This document shows positions 7,991 to 15,298 of a stretch of DNA of 20,973 nucleotides, one piece after another. Source of the DNA: an uncultured Senegalimassilia sp. Its GTDB lineage: Bacteria > Actinomycetota > Coriobacteriia > Coriobacteriales > Eggerthellaceae. The notes under the pieces were generated by a model that was not told the DNA's origin, did no database searches, and worked only from the letters and a program-made list of their open reading frames with translations. The stretch lies in the NCBI GenBank assembly GCA_934661765.1, contig CAKUJT010000041.1, forward strand, positions 1-20,973, read 5' to 3'. The translations under genes were made by a program, and so were the position numbers. How positions within the stretch are numbered: the first letter of the stretch is position 1; every line of letters starts with the position of its first letter.

Positions 7991-9465
7991 GCGGGTACCT
8001 TCTGCCGGCCCTGCAACGCGTGCTGCCAGCCGAAGACCCCATCAGCTACCGCAGCGTCTTCGGCACCCGCCGGCCCCTTCAGCTGCCGCGCCCCGATCGC
8101 GCCACCTGCCGGCATGCAGGCCTTATCCCCTGCGCCTATGGCGGCGCGCCCGACCTCGGACCCGAACAAGCTGAGCTGACCGGGCAACACCTTCCCTGAG
8201 CGGGCACCGTGCCGGCCGCCATCTATAGAGCTTGCCAACTGCGCCCGCAACGCCTCGGGGCAAAACTCCACCCCATTGCCTTGGTATTTCCCGTTGCAGG
8301 TGATGAAGTAACGCGCCCGTTTGAACGCGATTCCCAACTTGCGAAGCTCCCCTTCCCGCAAGCAGGTTGTGCGTCGGGCACGCAAGATCAAACGAGCCCC
8401 GTGCGGCCCTATCCCCGGCACGCGCAGCAACACCTCCAACGGAGCCGTGTTCACCTCCACCGGAAACAAATCCAGATGGTTCACCGCCCATGCGGCTTTC
8501 GGATCCACATCCATCTCCAGATTCGGGGCATCGGCGCTGATGATTTCCGATACATCGAATTTGTAATAGCGCAGCAGCCAATCAGCCTGATACAGCCTGT
8601 GCTCACGGTTCAGCTGCACTGCGGTATTCTGCGGCAGGCGTTCATCGGAGCTTACCGGCAGATAAGCGCTAAAGAATACGCGCTTGAGCTGCAAGGTTTT
8701 ATACAGCGCCTGCGACAGGTTGAGGATTTGGAAATCGGTTTCAGGCGTGGCCCCTATGATCATCTGCGTGGACTGTCCTGCCGGCACGAACGCACGCCCC
8801 CGCTCCTTCGGGCGAGTGGAAGGCAGATACGTTGTACTTTGACGCGATATCCCGCGAGACTCGCGGTCCTGCGCCATGTTGTCTCGTATTTGACGCATAG
8901 GAGCTATGATGCGCTGTTTGGTTTTCTGAGGACACAGCAAGCTCAAGCTTGTCTGACTGGGCAGCTCGAGGTTCACGCTCATACGATCCGCCAGATGCCC
9001 AAGCTTATCAATGAGCTCAGGCGAAGTTCCCGGCACGGCTTTCGCGTGGATATATCCACGGAATCGATGATGATCGCGCAGCAGCTGCAACGTTCGAATC
9101 ATGAGCTCGGTGGTATGGTCGGGCGACCCGATGACGCCCGAGCTGAGGAAAAGCCCTTCGATATAGTTACGGCGGTAAAACGCCATGGTGAGATCGGCCA
9201 GCTCTTCGGGCGTGAACGCCGCACGGGGTACCTCGTTGCTGCAACGGTTGACGCAATACGCGCAGTCGTATACGCATACGTTGGTCATAAGCACCTTGAG
9301 CAGCGAAATGCAGCGACCATCGGGCGTGAAGCTGTGGCAGCATCCGGCGCCGAGCGCGTTACCGACATAGCCGGCCTTCGAACCGCGCTGTAACCCCGAC
9401 GATGTGCAGGCGACATCGTATTTCGCCGCATCGGCGAGGATCTCCAGCTTCTCCTGCACATCCAT
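7987..9465 (-). CDS. Radical-SAM protein, putative DNA modification/repair (TIGR03916-like)
   Basis: A 492-residue protein with the radical-SAM motif CVYDCAYC (Cys64, 68, 71) that binds a 4Fe-4S cluster and S-adenosylmethionine. A later helix-hairpin-helix, VPGIGPHGARLIL (349-361), is typical of non-specific DNA contact. The opening LEILADAAKYDVACTSSG and the block after the cluster fit the family always found with DUF4130, predicted from its pairing with uracil-glycosylase-like domains to modify or repair DNA. The family usually ends near GQLSLF (429-434); here about 58 Ala/Gly-rich residues follow before the ATGA junction with the partner gene. I start at the ATG at 9465, with GGAAGGGG 5 bases upstream; 14 codons of upstream open frame lack a site and lie over the promoter. 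A palindrome sits on its promoter, suggesting repression. Confidence 0.88.
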   Translation of the reverse strand: MDVQEKLEILADAAKYDVACTSSGLQRGSKAGYVGNALGAGCCHSFTPDGRCISLLKVLMTNVCVYDCAYCVNRCSNEVPRAAFTPEELADLTMAFYRRNYIEGLFLSSGVIGSPDHTTELMIRTLQLLRDHHRFRGYIHAKAVPGTSPELIDKLGHLADRMSVNLELPSQTSLSLLCPQKTKQRIIAPMRQIRDNMAQDRESRGISRQSTTYLPSTRPKERGRAFVPAGQSTQMIIGATPETDFQILNLSQALYKTLQLKRVFFSAYLPVSSDERLPQNTAVQLNREHRLYQADWLLRYYKFDVSEIISADAPNLEMDVDPKAAWAVNHLDLFPVEVNTAPLEVLLRVPGIGPHGARLILRARRTTCLREGELRKLGIAFKRARYFITCNGKYQGNGVEFCPEALRAQLASSIDGGRHGARSGKVLPGQLSLFGSEVGRAAIGAGDKACMPAGGAIGARQLKGPAGAEDAAVADGVFGWQHALQGRQKVPA

Positions 9466-9492
9466 AGCAGCCCCTTCCACAAACATCCGTAC

Positions 9493-9514
9493 GTATAGTA
9501 TTCGCATACTATAC
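9493..9514. repeat. Perfect 9+9 bp palindrome, likely operator
   Basis: GTATAGTAT and its exact reverse complement ATACTATAC flank a 4-base TCGC spacer. Outer arms CGTAC and GTACG extend the symmetry with a 2-base offset. It covers the -10 box and the predicted start site of the radical-SAM gene, where a dimeric repressor would block transcription. No regulator gene lies beside it, and the sequence is not a LexA box of the GAAC-N4-GTTC type. Confidence 0.75.
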
Positions 9515-9536
9515 TCGTACGCTTGTTCGTGGTCAA
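9508..9536 (-). promoter_or_regulatory. Promoter of the radical-SAM/DUF4130 operon
   Basis: On the minus strand TTGACC (-35, at 9531-9536) and TATAGT (-10, at 9508-9513) each match 5 of 6 consensus bases with an ideal 17-base spacer. Transcription should start near 9501, leaving a leader of about 35 nt. The -35 begins only 17 bases after the stop of the upstream PflX-like gene, so the pair can be transcribed independently of it. Confidence 0.8.
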
Positions 9537-9552
9537 GAACGTTTGTGCGATA

Positions 9553-10512
9553 TTACCGCGGCACCCCGGTCAAATCGAATGCGGGAATGAAACTGTCCTT
9601 CGCGGCGCCCCCTTGCTGCCAGAAATAGTCCTCGATGCCTAACGAATCGGCATAGTCCAGCAACTCCTCGTATTCGCCGTTCGATACGCGTCCACCCAGC
9701 TCAGGGCAGCGTTGAAGCTGGCGTTGCGCCCACGCATCCCCAGCCTGCGCCGCATCGGCGAGCACCGGTGTGTACTGATTCATCAGCGACAGCAGCACGT
9801 CGTTTCCGAAGCGCTCCCATATCGTGCGCACCACGCGCTTGGAATCCTCCAAGGCGCCGGGCAGCATCAGGTGGCGCACCACCACCCCGCGCGTGAGGCG
9901 CGGCTGCCCATCCACTTCATCGCCATCGGGGGCGCCCACGCAACGCACCATCTCCTCAAGGGCTGCCAGAGCCACTTCGGGATAATCGGGCGCCGCGGAG
10001 TAACGGCGGGCAAGGCTGCTCGAACAGTACTTGAAATCGGTCAGGTACACGTCCACCGTGCCGACGTTGTCCCGCACGGCCTGCACCGTCTCGTACCCCG
10101 AGGTGTTCCATACCACGGGCAGCGCCAAGCCGCGCGCACGGGCGCGGGCGACCGCGGCGCGGATATGCGGCGAATAGTGCGTCGGCGTGACGAAATTGAC
10201 GTTCAGCGCCCCCTGCTGCTGCAGGTCAAGGCACATATCCGCCACGTCATCCACCGTAACGGGCACGCCAGCGCGCCCATCGGCGATCACCTGGTTCTGG
10301 CAGTACACGCATCGGAGCGGGCAGTTCGAGAAGAACACGGTGCCGCTGCCGCGGGAACCGCTGATAGGCGGCTCTTCCCACATATGCAGCGCCGCGCGAG
10401 CCACCACCAGCTCCCCTTGCGCCCCGCACACGCCGCGCTCGCCCGCGGCGCGGTCGATGCCGCACGCCCGCGGGCACAGCCGGCAGCAAGCCAACGATTC
10501 TTCGAACTCCAT
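9553..10512 (-). CDS. PflX-like radical-SAM protein (COG1313)
   Basis: The 319-residue protein carries the radical-SAM motif CPLRCVYCQN (Cys64, 68, 71). Ahead of it is a second cysteine set, CCRLCPRACGIDR..GVCG (Cys9, 10, 13, 17, 29), typical of the PflX branch. The family is related to pyruvate-formate-lyase activating enzymes, but its substrate is unknown. YLTDFKY and VRHLMLPG are further blocks conserved in activase-like proteins. No glycyl-radical enzyme is in the window to act as its target. The start at 10512 is well supported by GGAAGGG six bases upstream. It ends 40 bases before the predicted start site of the DUF4130-linked radical-SAM operon, on the same strand, so readthrough is possible. 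Family is secure; function is open. Confidence 0.88.
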   Translation of the reverse strand: MEFEESLACCRLCPRACGIDRAAGERGVCGAQGELVVARAALHMWEEPPISGSRGSGTVFFSNCPLRCVYCQNQVIADGRAGVPVTVDDVADMCLDLQQQGALNVNFVTPTHYSPHIRAAVARARARGLALPVVWNTSGYETVQAVRDNVGTVDVYLTDFKYCSSSLARRYSAAPDYPEVALAALEEMVRCVGAPDGDEVDGQPRLTRGVVVRHLMLPGALEDSKRVVRTIWERFGNDVLLSLMNQYTPVLADAAQAGDAWAQRQLQRCPELGGRVSNGEYEELLDYADSLGIEDYFWQQGGAAKDSFIPAFDLTGVPR

Positions 10513-10849
10513 AGCAGACCCTTCCCCGCTTCTCTACGCGATTGCGCGTCGAAACCGCTCGCACGCGCCACTGCCTGCTGCGACGTAGCGCCGCCCCGCC
10601 AAACGACGGCTCAGCCGCCCAGCCGACGAAACGGGCCCGCATCGCGCAACCCGACTCTGCGGCGCACAGCTACGGCATCCACCAAAATCAAGCAAATGCG
10701 CAATCGCCCTTACCGCCAGAAAGGGCCCGCAATGCACAACCCGGCATGCAACGGGCAGCACGCATCAGCAACTGCGCCCTTCCAAGCAGCCGGGCCGCCG
10801 CCTTGCGGGCCCTCATTCATCCTTCGATCGCCCTTTACGGGCAAGGCGC
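10513..10849. other. GC-rich intergenic region with short imperfect repeats
   Basis: No convincing gene lies in these 337 bases; all open frames are short and Arg/Ala-biased. The stretch has two near-identical 21-base direct repeats and several GC hairpins, including GCCC/GGGC at about 10831-10844 close to the stop of the downstream-read dehydrogenase-like gene. Some of these hairpins may help end the long minus-strand operon. The promoter of the PflX-like gene should also lie here, but no clear -35/-10 pair was found. Confidence 0.45.
10633..10743. repeat. Two imperfect 21-base direct repeats
   Basis: Copies at 10633-10653 and 10723-10743 match at 18 of 21 positions. Both begin GGGCCCGCA and end CAACCCG, spaced 90 bases apart. 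GGGCCCGCA-like sequence recurs inverted near 10806-10813. The origin is unknown. Confidence 0.5.
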
Positions 10850-11821
10850 CTAGTTAAAACCGGGATAGGCGCCCGTCATGCCATCATCGTCCATGATGCC
10901 GGCATCGCCGAAATCGTCGCCCCAATCGGCATCCTCATCATGGTCGTGATCATGATCGCCGTACGTTTGCTCAGCGCGGGTCCAATCCAGGCCCTCCTTC
11001 GCACATGCATCCTCCTCGCGGTAGACCAGCGACAACGCCGAGGGAGCCTTGTCCGAACCGCCGATGATGGCCAGAAGCTCCAGCAAGCGCTGGACGGCCT
11101 CGGCCTGCGGCAGGATAAGGTCTGCATCGTCGGCGGTGGTCAGGGCCGCGGTCAGCTCGCCCATGAGCATCTCCACCGTGTAGGTGCCGTCGAAGCGGCC
11201 GTCGGTGACGGCGGCCAGCAGCGCATCGCCGGCCGGCGTGATCGCGCCGGCGCGCATGCCGGCGATCTCGCCCATGTCGGAGGACGTGCGCACCGCGTGG
11301 TACAGCGCATCGGCCTCCACGGCGGCGACCAACTGCGCCGCCGCCTGCAGGCTGTACGCGGCGCGGGCAAGCTGGGCCGAGCCCGGGCCGCCGGCGTCGG
11401 TCACGTGGGCAACCAGCAGGTCGAGCACCTCGCGCGCTGCCTCGACGCAGTCCTCTTCGCCGCCCACGAAGCAGCCCAGGTTCTCGCGCGCCGCGAATGC
11501 GTCGGGCACGGCCACGTCGGTGACCACAAGCGGCGCCTCGACGGCGACCAGGTCGGCGACGCAGGCCATGGCGTTGAGCTCACGGGCGAAGGTGGGCGTG
11601 GTGCACGACAGATCGATGATCTGGGTACCCTTTCGAGCGCCCTGCACGATGCCGTTATCGCCGAAGTATGCGTCCTCGAGCGCGGTTTGCGTGGTGAAGT
11701 AGGTGATGACGGCATCCGCCGCGCCCGCATCGCCCACGCGCTGCCAGCCCGCGCCGCACAGGCGATCGGCCACCATATTCCCCACCGTCTCGTTTCCAGC
11801 GAACACGAAAGCCTTCGTCAT
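10850..11821 (-). CDS. 3-hydroxyisobutyrate-dehydrogenase-like protein with Asp/His-rich tail
   Basis: The 323-residue protein resembles the beta-hydroxyacid dehydrogenase superfamily. It has an N-terminal Rossmann-like start (FAGNETVGNMVADRL), IIDLSCTTP at 68-76 matching the conserved D-x-S-T-x-x-P block, and a helical C-terminal domain. Two points are odd. At the usual G-x-G-x-x-x-K-x-x-x-N catalytic site the sequence is GPGSAQLARAA (145-155), so Lys and Asn appear replaced by Leu and Ala. The glycine motif is also degenerate. The end is acidic with GDHDHDHDEDADW (288-300) and more Asp, suggestive of metal binding. It may be a non-enzymatic or divergent relative. It is the last gene of the minus-strand run, 3 bases after the degV-A stop, with AGAGGG inside degV-A as its ribosome site. 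Confidence 0.65.
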   Translation of the reverse strand: MTKAFVFAGNETVGNMVADRLCGAGWQRVGDAGAADAVITYFTTQTALEDAYFGDNGIVQGARKGTQIIDLSCTTPTFARELNAMACVADLVAVEAPLVVTDVAVPDAFAARENLGCFVGGEEDCVEAAREVLDLLVAHVTDAGGPGSAQLARAAYSLQAAAQLVAAVEADALYHAVRTSSDMGEIAGMRAGAITPAGDALLAAVTDGRFDGTYTVEMLMGELTAALTTADDADLILPQAEAVQRLLELLAIIGGSDKAPSALSLVYREEDACAKEGLDWTRAEQTYGDHDHDHDEDADWGDDFGDAGIMDDDGMTGAYPGFN

Positions 11822-11824
11822 GGC

Positions 11825-12760
11825 TTAACCCTCTTTCTTGATCTTGCGGGCGATGCGATCGGCCACTGAAAGCTCCTCACGCTTGTCGCCTCCCCAAAAC
11901 ACCACGGCCAACATGCCCGGCCCCACGTGGCTGCCGATGACCGGCCCGATGCTGCTTTCCAAAAACAGCAGGTTGTCGTCCTCTTTCGCCAGCAGCTCCT
12001 TCAGACGCGCCGCGTCTTTGGGGCAATCGGCGTTGCCGATGACCACGCAACGGCCCGGCATCTGATCGGTCATGCGCTTCGAGCAGTACTCGGCCAGCTG
12101 CCTGATGCCCTTCTTGCGTCCGCGCGCCACGCCCGTCAGCGCAAGCTTGCCCTCGATGCTGATGTTGAGCAGCGGCTTCACGTCGAGCTTCGCGCCCGCG
12201 TAGGCAACGGTGCTGGGGATGCGGCCGCCGCGGCGCAGCGATTCCAGATCGTCGACCATGAACTCGGCGTCCACGAAGTAGCGCGCCTCCTCGGCCCATG
12301 CGGCCAGCTCGCGCGCCGTCATGCCGTTGTCGCGCTGGTTGAGCGCCTCGTAGACCAGAAGAGCCTCGGCGACCGACGCCAGATAGGTGTCGACCACGTA
12401 CAGCTCGGCCTCGGGATGCTCGGCGATCAGCTGGTCGCGCATCATTACCGCCGTGTTGAAGCTGCCGGAAAGACCGCTGGTGAAGCTCAGGTACACGGTG
12501 GGAACGCCGCTTTCGATAGCCTTCGAGAACACATCATGGAACACCGTCACGGGCACCTGCGCCGTGGACGGCTGCGAACCTGCGCGCATGCCCTCGTAGA
12601 ACTCATGCGGCGTGACGGTGCGATACAGATCGTCGCTATGCTCGCCCTTTTCGTCGATATAGGGAAACTCCAGCAGCTGCACGCCGGGACGGTCGATCAC
12701 CTCGAAGGGGAGGTCGCAGCAGGAGTCGATGATCAGATTACATTTCGGCTGGGCTTCCAT
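11825..12760 (-). CDS. DegV family fatty-acid-binding protein (degV-A)
   Basis: A 311-residue DegV protein. This family includes FakB, which binds a fatty acid and presents it to the kinase FakA for entry into phospholipid synthesis. Features are NLIIDSCCDLP at the start, QPSTAQ (63-68), the fatty-acid/phosphate loop TSGLSGSF (94-101), LRRGGRIPS and SHVGPG near the C-terminus. The ribosome site AAAGGAG sits 5 bases before the ATG. It is the downstream member of a tandem pair of diverged DegV genes with a 60-base gap, which has a 7-bp GC hairpin (12780-12804) not followed by a T-run in the direction of reading. No FakA gene is in the window. The fatty-acid role comes from the family. Confidence 0.9.
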   Translation of the reverse strand: MEAQPKCNLIIDSCCDLPFEVIDRPGVQLLEFPYIDEKGEHSDDLYRTVTPHEFYEGMRAGSQPSTAQVPVTVFHDVFSKAIESGVPTVYLSFTSGLSGSFNTAVMMRDQLIAEHPEAELYVVDTYLASVAEALLVYEALNQRDNGMTARELAAWAEEARYFVDAEFMVDDLESLRRGGRIPSTVAYAGAKLDVKPLLNISIEGKLALTGVARGRKKGIRQLAEYCSKRMTDQMPGRCVVIGNADCPKDAARLKELLAKEDDNLLFLESSIGPVIGSHVGPGMLAVVFWGGDKREELSVADRIARKIKKEG

Positions 12761-12820
12761 GCATCTCCTTTCGTTGGAACGCCCGCGCCCGCAGGCGGTG
12801 GGCGGGTTTTCGCTTCGCGC

Positions 12821-13723
12821 CTAGGAAGCGCAGGTCAAGGCCGCCTTCGGCCCGGTCAACTTGCCCGATATGGCATGCGCGCATTCATAGGCGACGCCGA
12901 CGGCCGGGCCCACGTGCAGCCCCACCACCGGGCTTACCGGCAGCACGCTGACCTTGCGGCCGAGCATGGGCTCGATGACCTCGTGCGCCCATTTCACCGC
13001 CGGGGCCTTGTCGCCGATATAGTGCACCACCACATCGCGCAGGCCGTGCTCCTCGATGTCGGCCTTCATGGCGGCCACGATCTTGTCCAGCGCCTTTTTG
13101 CGCGTGCGCACCTTGGCATAGGTGACGGGGGAGCCGTCGCGCACGGCGAGCACCGGTGCCAGCTGGATGAGGTTGCCCAAAAGCGCCGCCGCGCCGCCGA
13201 TACGCCCGCCTTTCTGCAGAAACGTCAGGCTTTCCGGCGTGAACAGGAAGCGGGTGCGCTCGATGGCGTCGAGGGCCGCCTGCGCCACGCCGCGCAGATC
13301 TTCGCCCGCATCGCGCGCCGCCACGGCCTCGAGCACGGGGAAGGCCTCGTCGAATCCGCACGACTGAGAGTCGATAAGCTCCCACTTGAAGCCGATGTTG
13401 CGCGCGGCCACCGCGCGGATGGCGCGCAAGGCGCCATCATAGGCGCCCGAAAGCCCCGTGGAAATGAAAATGCCGCACACCTGGTCGCCGGCGCGGGCGG
13501 CATCCTCGAACACCTCTTCCAGCAGTTGCTGTGAAGGCTGGCTTGACGTGGGGATATCATCCACCATGTCGTAGATATCGGCATAGAACGCATCCAGGTC
13601 CATGGTTGCGTCCTCGTATTCCCTGCCATTGCGGTTCACGTACAGCGTGACCACCTGGATATCAAGTTGGGCGGCCATCTCCTGCGTGATCGAAGACACG
13701 GAATCGGTGATGATCCTGATCAT
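12821..13723 (-). CDS. DegV family fatty-acid-binding protein (degV-B)
   Basis: A 300-residue DegV protein starting MIRIITDSVSSIT. It has PTSSQPS (58-64), STGLSGAY (88-95), LQKGGRIGG and GLHVGPAVG, all at positions typical of FakB-type proteins. It is closer to the textbook consensus than its neighbour, so the two probably bind different acyl chains or serve different partners; that is inference. The start has GGGGG five bases upstream. It lies 51 bases after pncB and 60 before degV-A on the same strand, so co-transcription is likely. Confidence 0.9.
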   Translation of the reverse strand: MIRIITDSVSSITQEMAAQLDIQVVTLYVNRNGREYEDATMDLDAFYADIYDMVDDIPTSSQPSQQLLEEVFEDAARAGDQVCGIFISTGLSGAYDGALRAIRAVAARNIGFKWELIDSQSCGFDEAFPVLEAVAARDAGEDLRGVAQAALDAIERTRFLFTPESLTFLQKGGRIGGAAALLGNLIQLAPVLAVRDGSPVTYAKVRTRKKALDKIVAAMKADIEEHGLRDVVVHYIGDKAPAVKWAHEVIEPMLGRKVSVLPVSPVVGLHVGPAVGVAYECAHAISGKLTGPKAALTCAS

Positions 13724-13774
13724 GAATCCCCCAATCGGAAGCGCGGCTTAAGCGCGCGTACATTACGTTCAACC

Positions 13775-15238
13775 CTACGCGATACCGCGAAGCTTGCCAA
13801 CAAGCGCGCGGCGGCGCTCACAAAGACCATACTCCAGGCCCACCGGATAGGTATGGGGGTTGAGCATGCGCTTCTGGCTTTCATCCAAGCAAGCCAAGCC
13901 TTCACGGCAACGCCGTTGCGCCTCCATGGCGCTGCGGCCGCTTGCGTCGAGCACCACTTGCCCGTTGCGGGCCAGAGGCTCGAGCATCGTGGAAAACCGC
14001 TTGCCCGCAAGCTTCTTGCGGCGCATGGAATCGAGCGGATCCACGATGACCTGGCCCTCGTCCACGCCGGCGTTCACATCGAACACCATATCGCCGGCGA
14101 TGGTCCCATCGTCGTTATAGTAGCGGCGCACATCGAGCACGCCCGGCACCGTCAGCTTCGCCGCCGACTCGCTGATCTTCAGACGGTCGACCCACTCGGT
14201 CTGCCCCGGGGCGCGCGTCGCCGAAAGCTTATATACGCCGCCGAGCGTGGGCTGGTCGAACGCGCAAGCGAGCTTGGTGCCCACGCCCCAGCTGCTCACG
14301 GGAGCGCCTTCGTCCAAGATGGACTGGATGGTGTATTCGTCCAGGTCGTTGGACAGCACGATGCCGCAATCGTCCAAGCCGGCCTCATCGAGCATGCGGC
14401 GCGCCATCTTCGCCAACCAGGCCAGGTCGCCCGAGTCGATGCGGATGCCCGCCAGGCGCTCGCCCCGAGCGCGCATCTCAAGGCCCACGGTGATGGCGTT
14501 GCGGATGCCCTGCTCCACGTCGTAGGTGTCCACGAGCAGCACGCAGTTACGCGGGAACTCGCGCGCGTAGGCGCGAAACGCCTCCAGCTCGCTGGGAAAC
14601 GACATCACCCACGAGTGCGCATGCGTGCCCGACACCGGCAGACCGTAGGTTTTGCCTGCAAGCACGTTGGACGTGGACGCGCAGCCGCCCACCACGGCGG
14701 CGCGGCTTGCCCACATGCCGCCACCGGCGCCCTGGGCGCGGCGCAGGCCGAACTCGGCAACGGGCAGCCCATGGGCCGCCAAGCACACGCGAGCGGCCTT
14801 GGTGGCGATGAGCGTTTCGAAGTTCACGCAGTTCAGAAGCGCCGTTTCGATGAGCTGGCAGTCCATGATGGGGCCCATCACGCGCACAATCGGCTCATGA
14901 GGGAACACCACGGCGCCCTCGGGCACGGCATCGACGTCCACGCGCAGCGAGAACGTGCGCAGGTACTCCAAAAACGCCGGCTTGAACAGCCTTCCCCCGC
15001 CCGGCGCATCAAGGCTTCCCAAGTACTCCACGTCCTCGGCGCTGAACGAGAACCCATCGATGAGTTCGGCGAGCTGGTCCATGCCGCAAGCGATGGCATA
15101 GCCGCCGCGGAAGGGATAGTCGCGGAAATACGCGTGGAAGCACGCCTGCGTGGCACCCTGCCCCGTTTCCCAATAGCCTTGCGCCATGGTCAGCTGATAC
15201 AGATCGGTGAGCAGCTCGTGACCGTTTTCCCCGTGCAC
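13775..15238 (-). CDS. pncB: Nicotinate phosphoribosyltransferase
   Basis: The 487-residue enzyme converts nicotinate and PRPP to nicotinate mononucleotide, with ATP hydrolysis, in NAD salvage (Preiss-Handler route). Its start, ELLTDLYQLTMAQGYW, is diagnostic. Further blocks are EFGLRRAQG (162-170), SGTHAHSW (203-210, holding the histidine region phosphorylated in the family), LLVDTYDVEQG, GIRIDSGDL and GVGTKL. Length fits the bacterial family. The start is a GTG at 15238, backed by AGGAGG seven bases upstream; no ATG fits better. It follows ricT after a strong hairpin and precedes the DegV pair. NAD made here would serve the malic enzyme at the head of the run, but that link is only suggestive. 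Confidence 0.96.
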   Translation of the reverse strand: MHGENGHELLTDLYQLTMAQGYWETGQGATQACFHAYFRDYPFRGGYAIACGMDQLAELIDGFSFSAEDVEYLGSLDAPGGGRLFKPAFLEYLRTFSLRVDVDAVPEGAVVFPHEPIVRVMGPIMDCQLIETALLNCVNFETLIATKAARVCLAAHGLPVAEFGLRRAQGAGGGMWASRAAVVGGCASTSNVLAGKTYGLPVSGTHAHSWVMSFPSELEAFRAYAREFPRNCVLLVDTYDVEQGIRNAITVGLEMRARGERLAGIRIDSGDLAWLAKMARRMLDEAGLDDCGIVLSNDLDEYTIQSILDEGAPVSSWGVGTKLACAFDQPTLGGVYKLSATRAPGQTEWVDRLKISESAAKLTVPGVLDVRRYYNDDGTIAGDMVFDVNAGVDEGQVIVDPLDSMRRKKLAGKRFSTMLEPLARNGQVVLDASGRSAMEAQRRCREGLACLDESQKRMLNPHTYPVGLEYGLCERRRALVGKLRGIA

Positions 15239-15258
15239 GTTGTTACCTCCTGACGAAG

Positions 15259-15289
15259 GCGCCCCCGCTTCTTACCCAAGCGGGGGCGC
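15259..15289 (-). terminator. Strong hairpin between ricT and pncB
   Basis: A perfect 12-bp inverted repeat (GCGCCCCCGCTT / AAGCGGGGGCGC) with a 7-base loop starts 10 bases past the ricT stop. It sits just ahead of the pncB ribosome site. There is no T-run on the minus strand, so it may be a partial terminator, an RNA-processing site or a 3'-end stabiliser rather than a full stop. Confidence 0.55.
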
Positions 15290-15298
15290 ATGATGCTG

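Noticed and set aside
9521..9545. Possible LexA/SOS box near the radical-SAM promoter (GTTC...GAAC)
   Set aside because: The half-sites are in the opposite order with 8-base spacing; the Gram-positive box is GAAC-N4-GTTC, so this does not support SOS control.
12780..12804. Hairpin between the two degV genes as a terminator
   Set aside because: On the minus strand the A-run precedes rather than follows the stem, there is no T-run after it, and the stem is only about 7 bp with a wobble.
11927..15253. Two plus-strand open frames of over 500 codons (11927-13534 and 13667-15253)
   Set aside because: They lie opposite the DegV genes and pncB, have no recognisable domains or ribosome sites, and show shadow-type composition.
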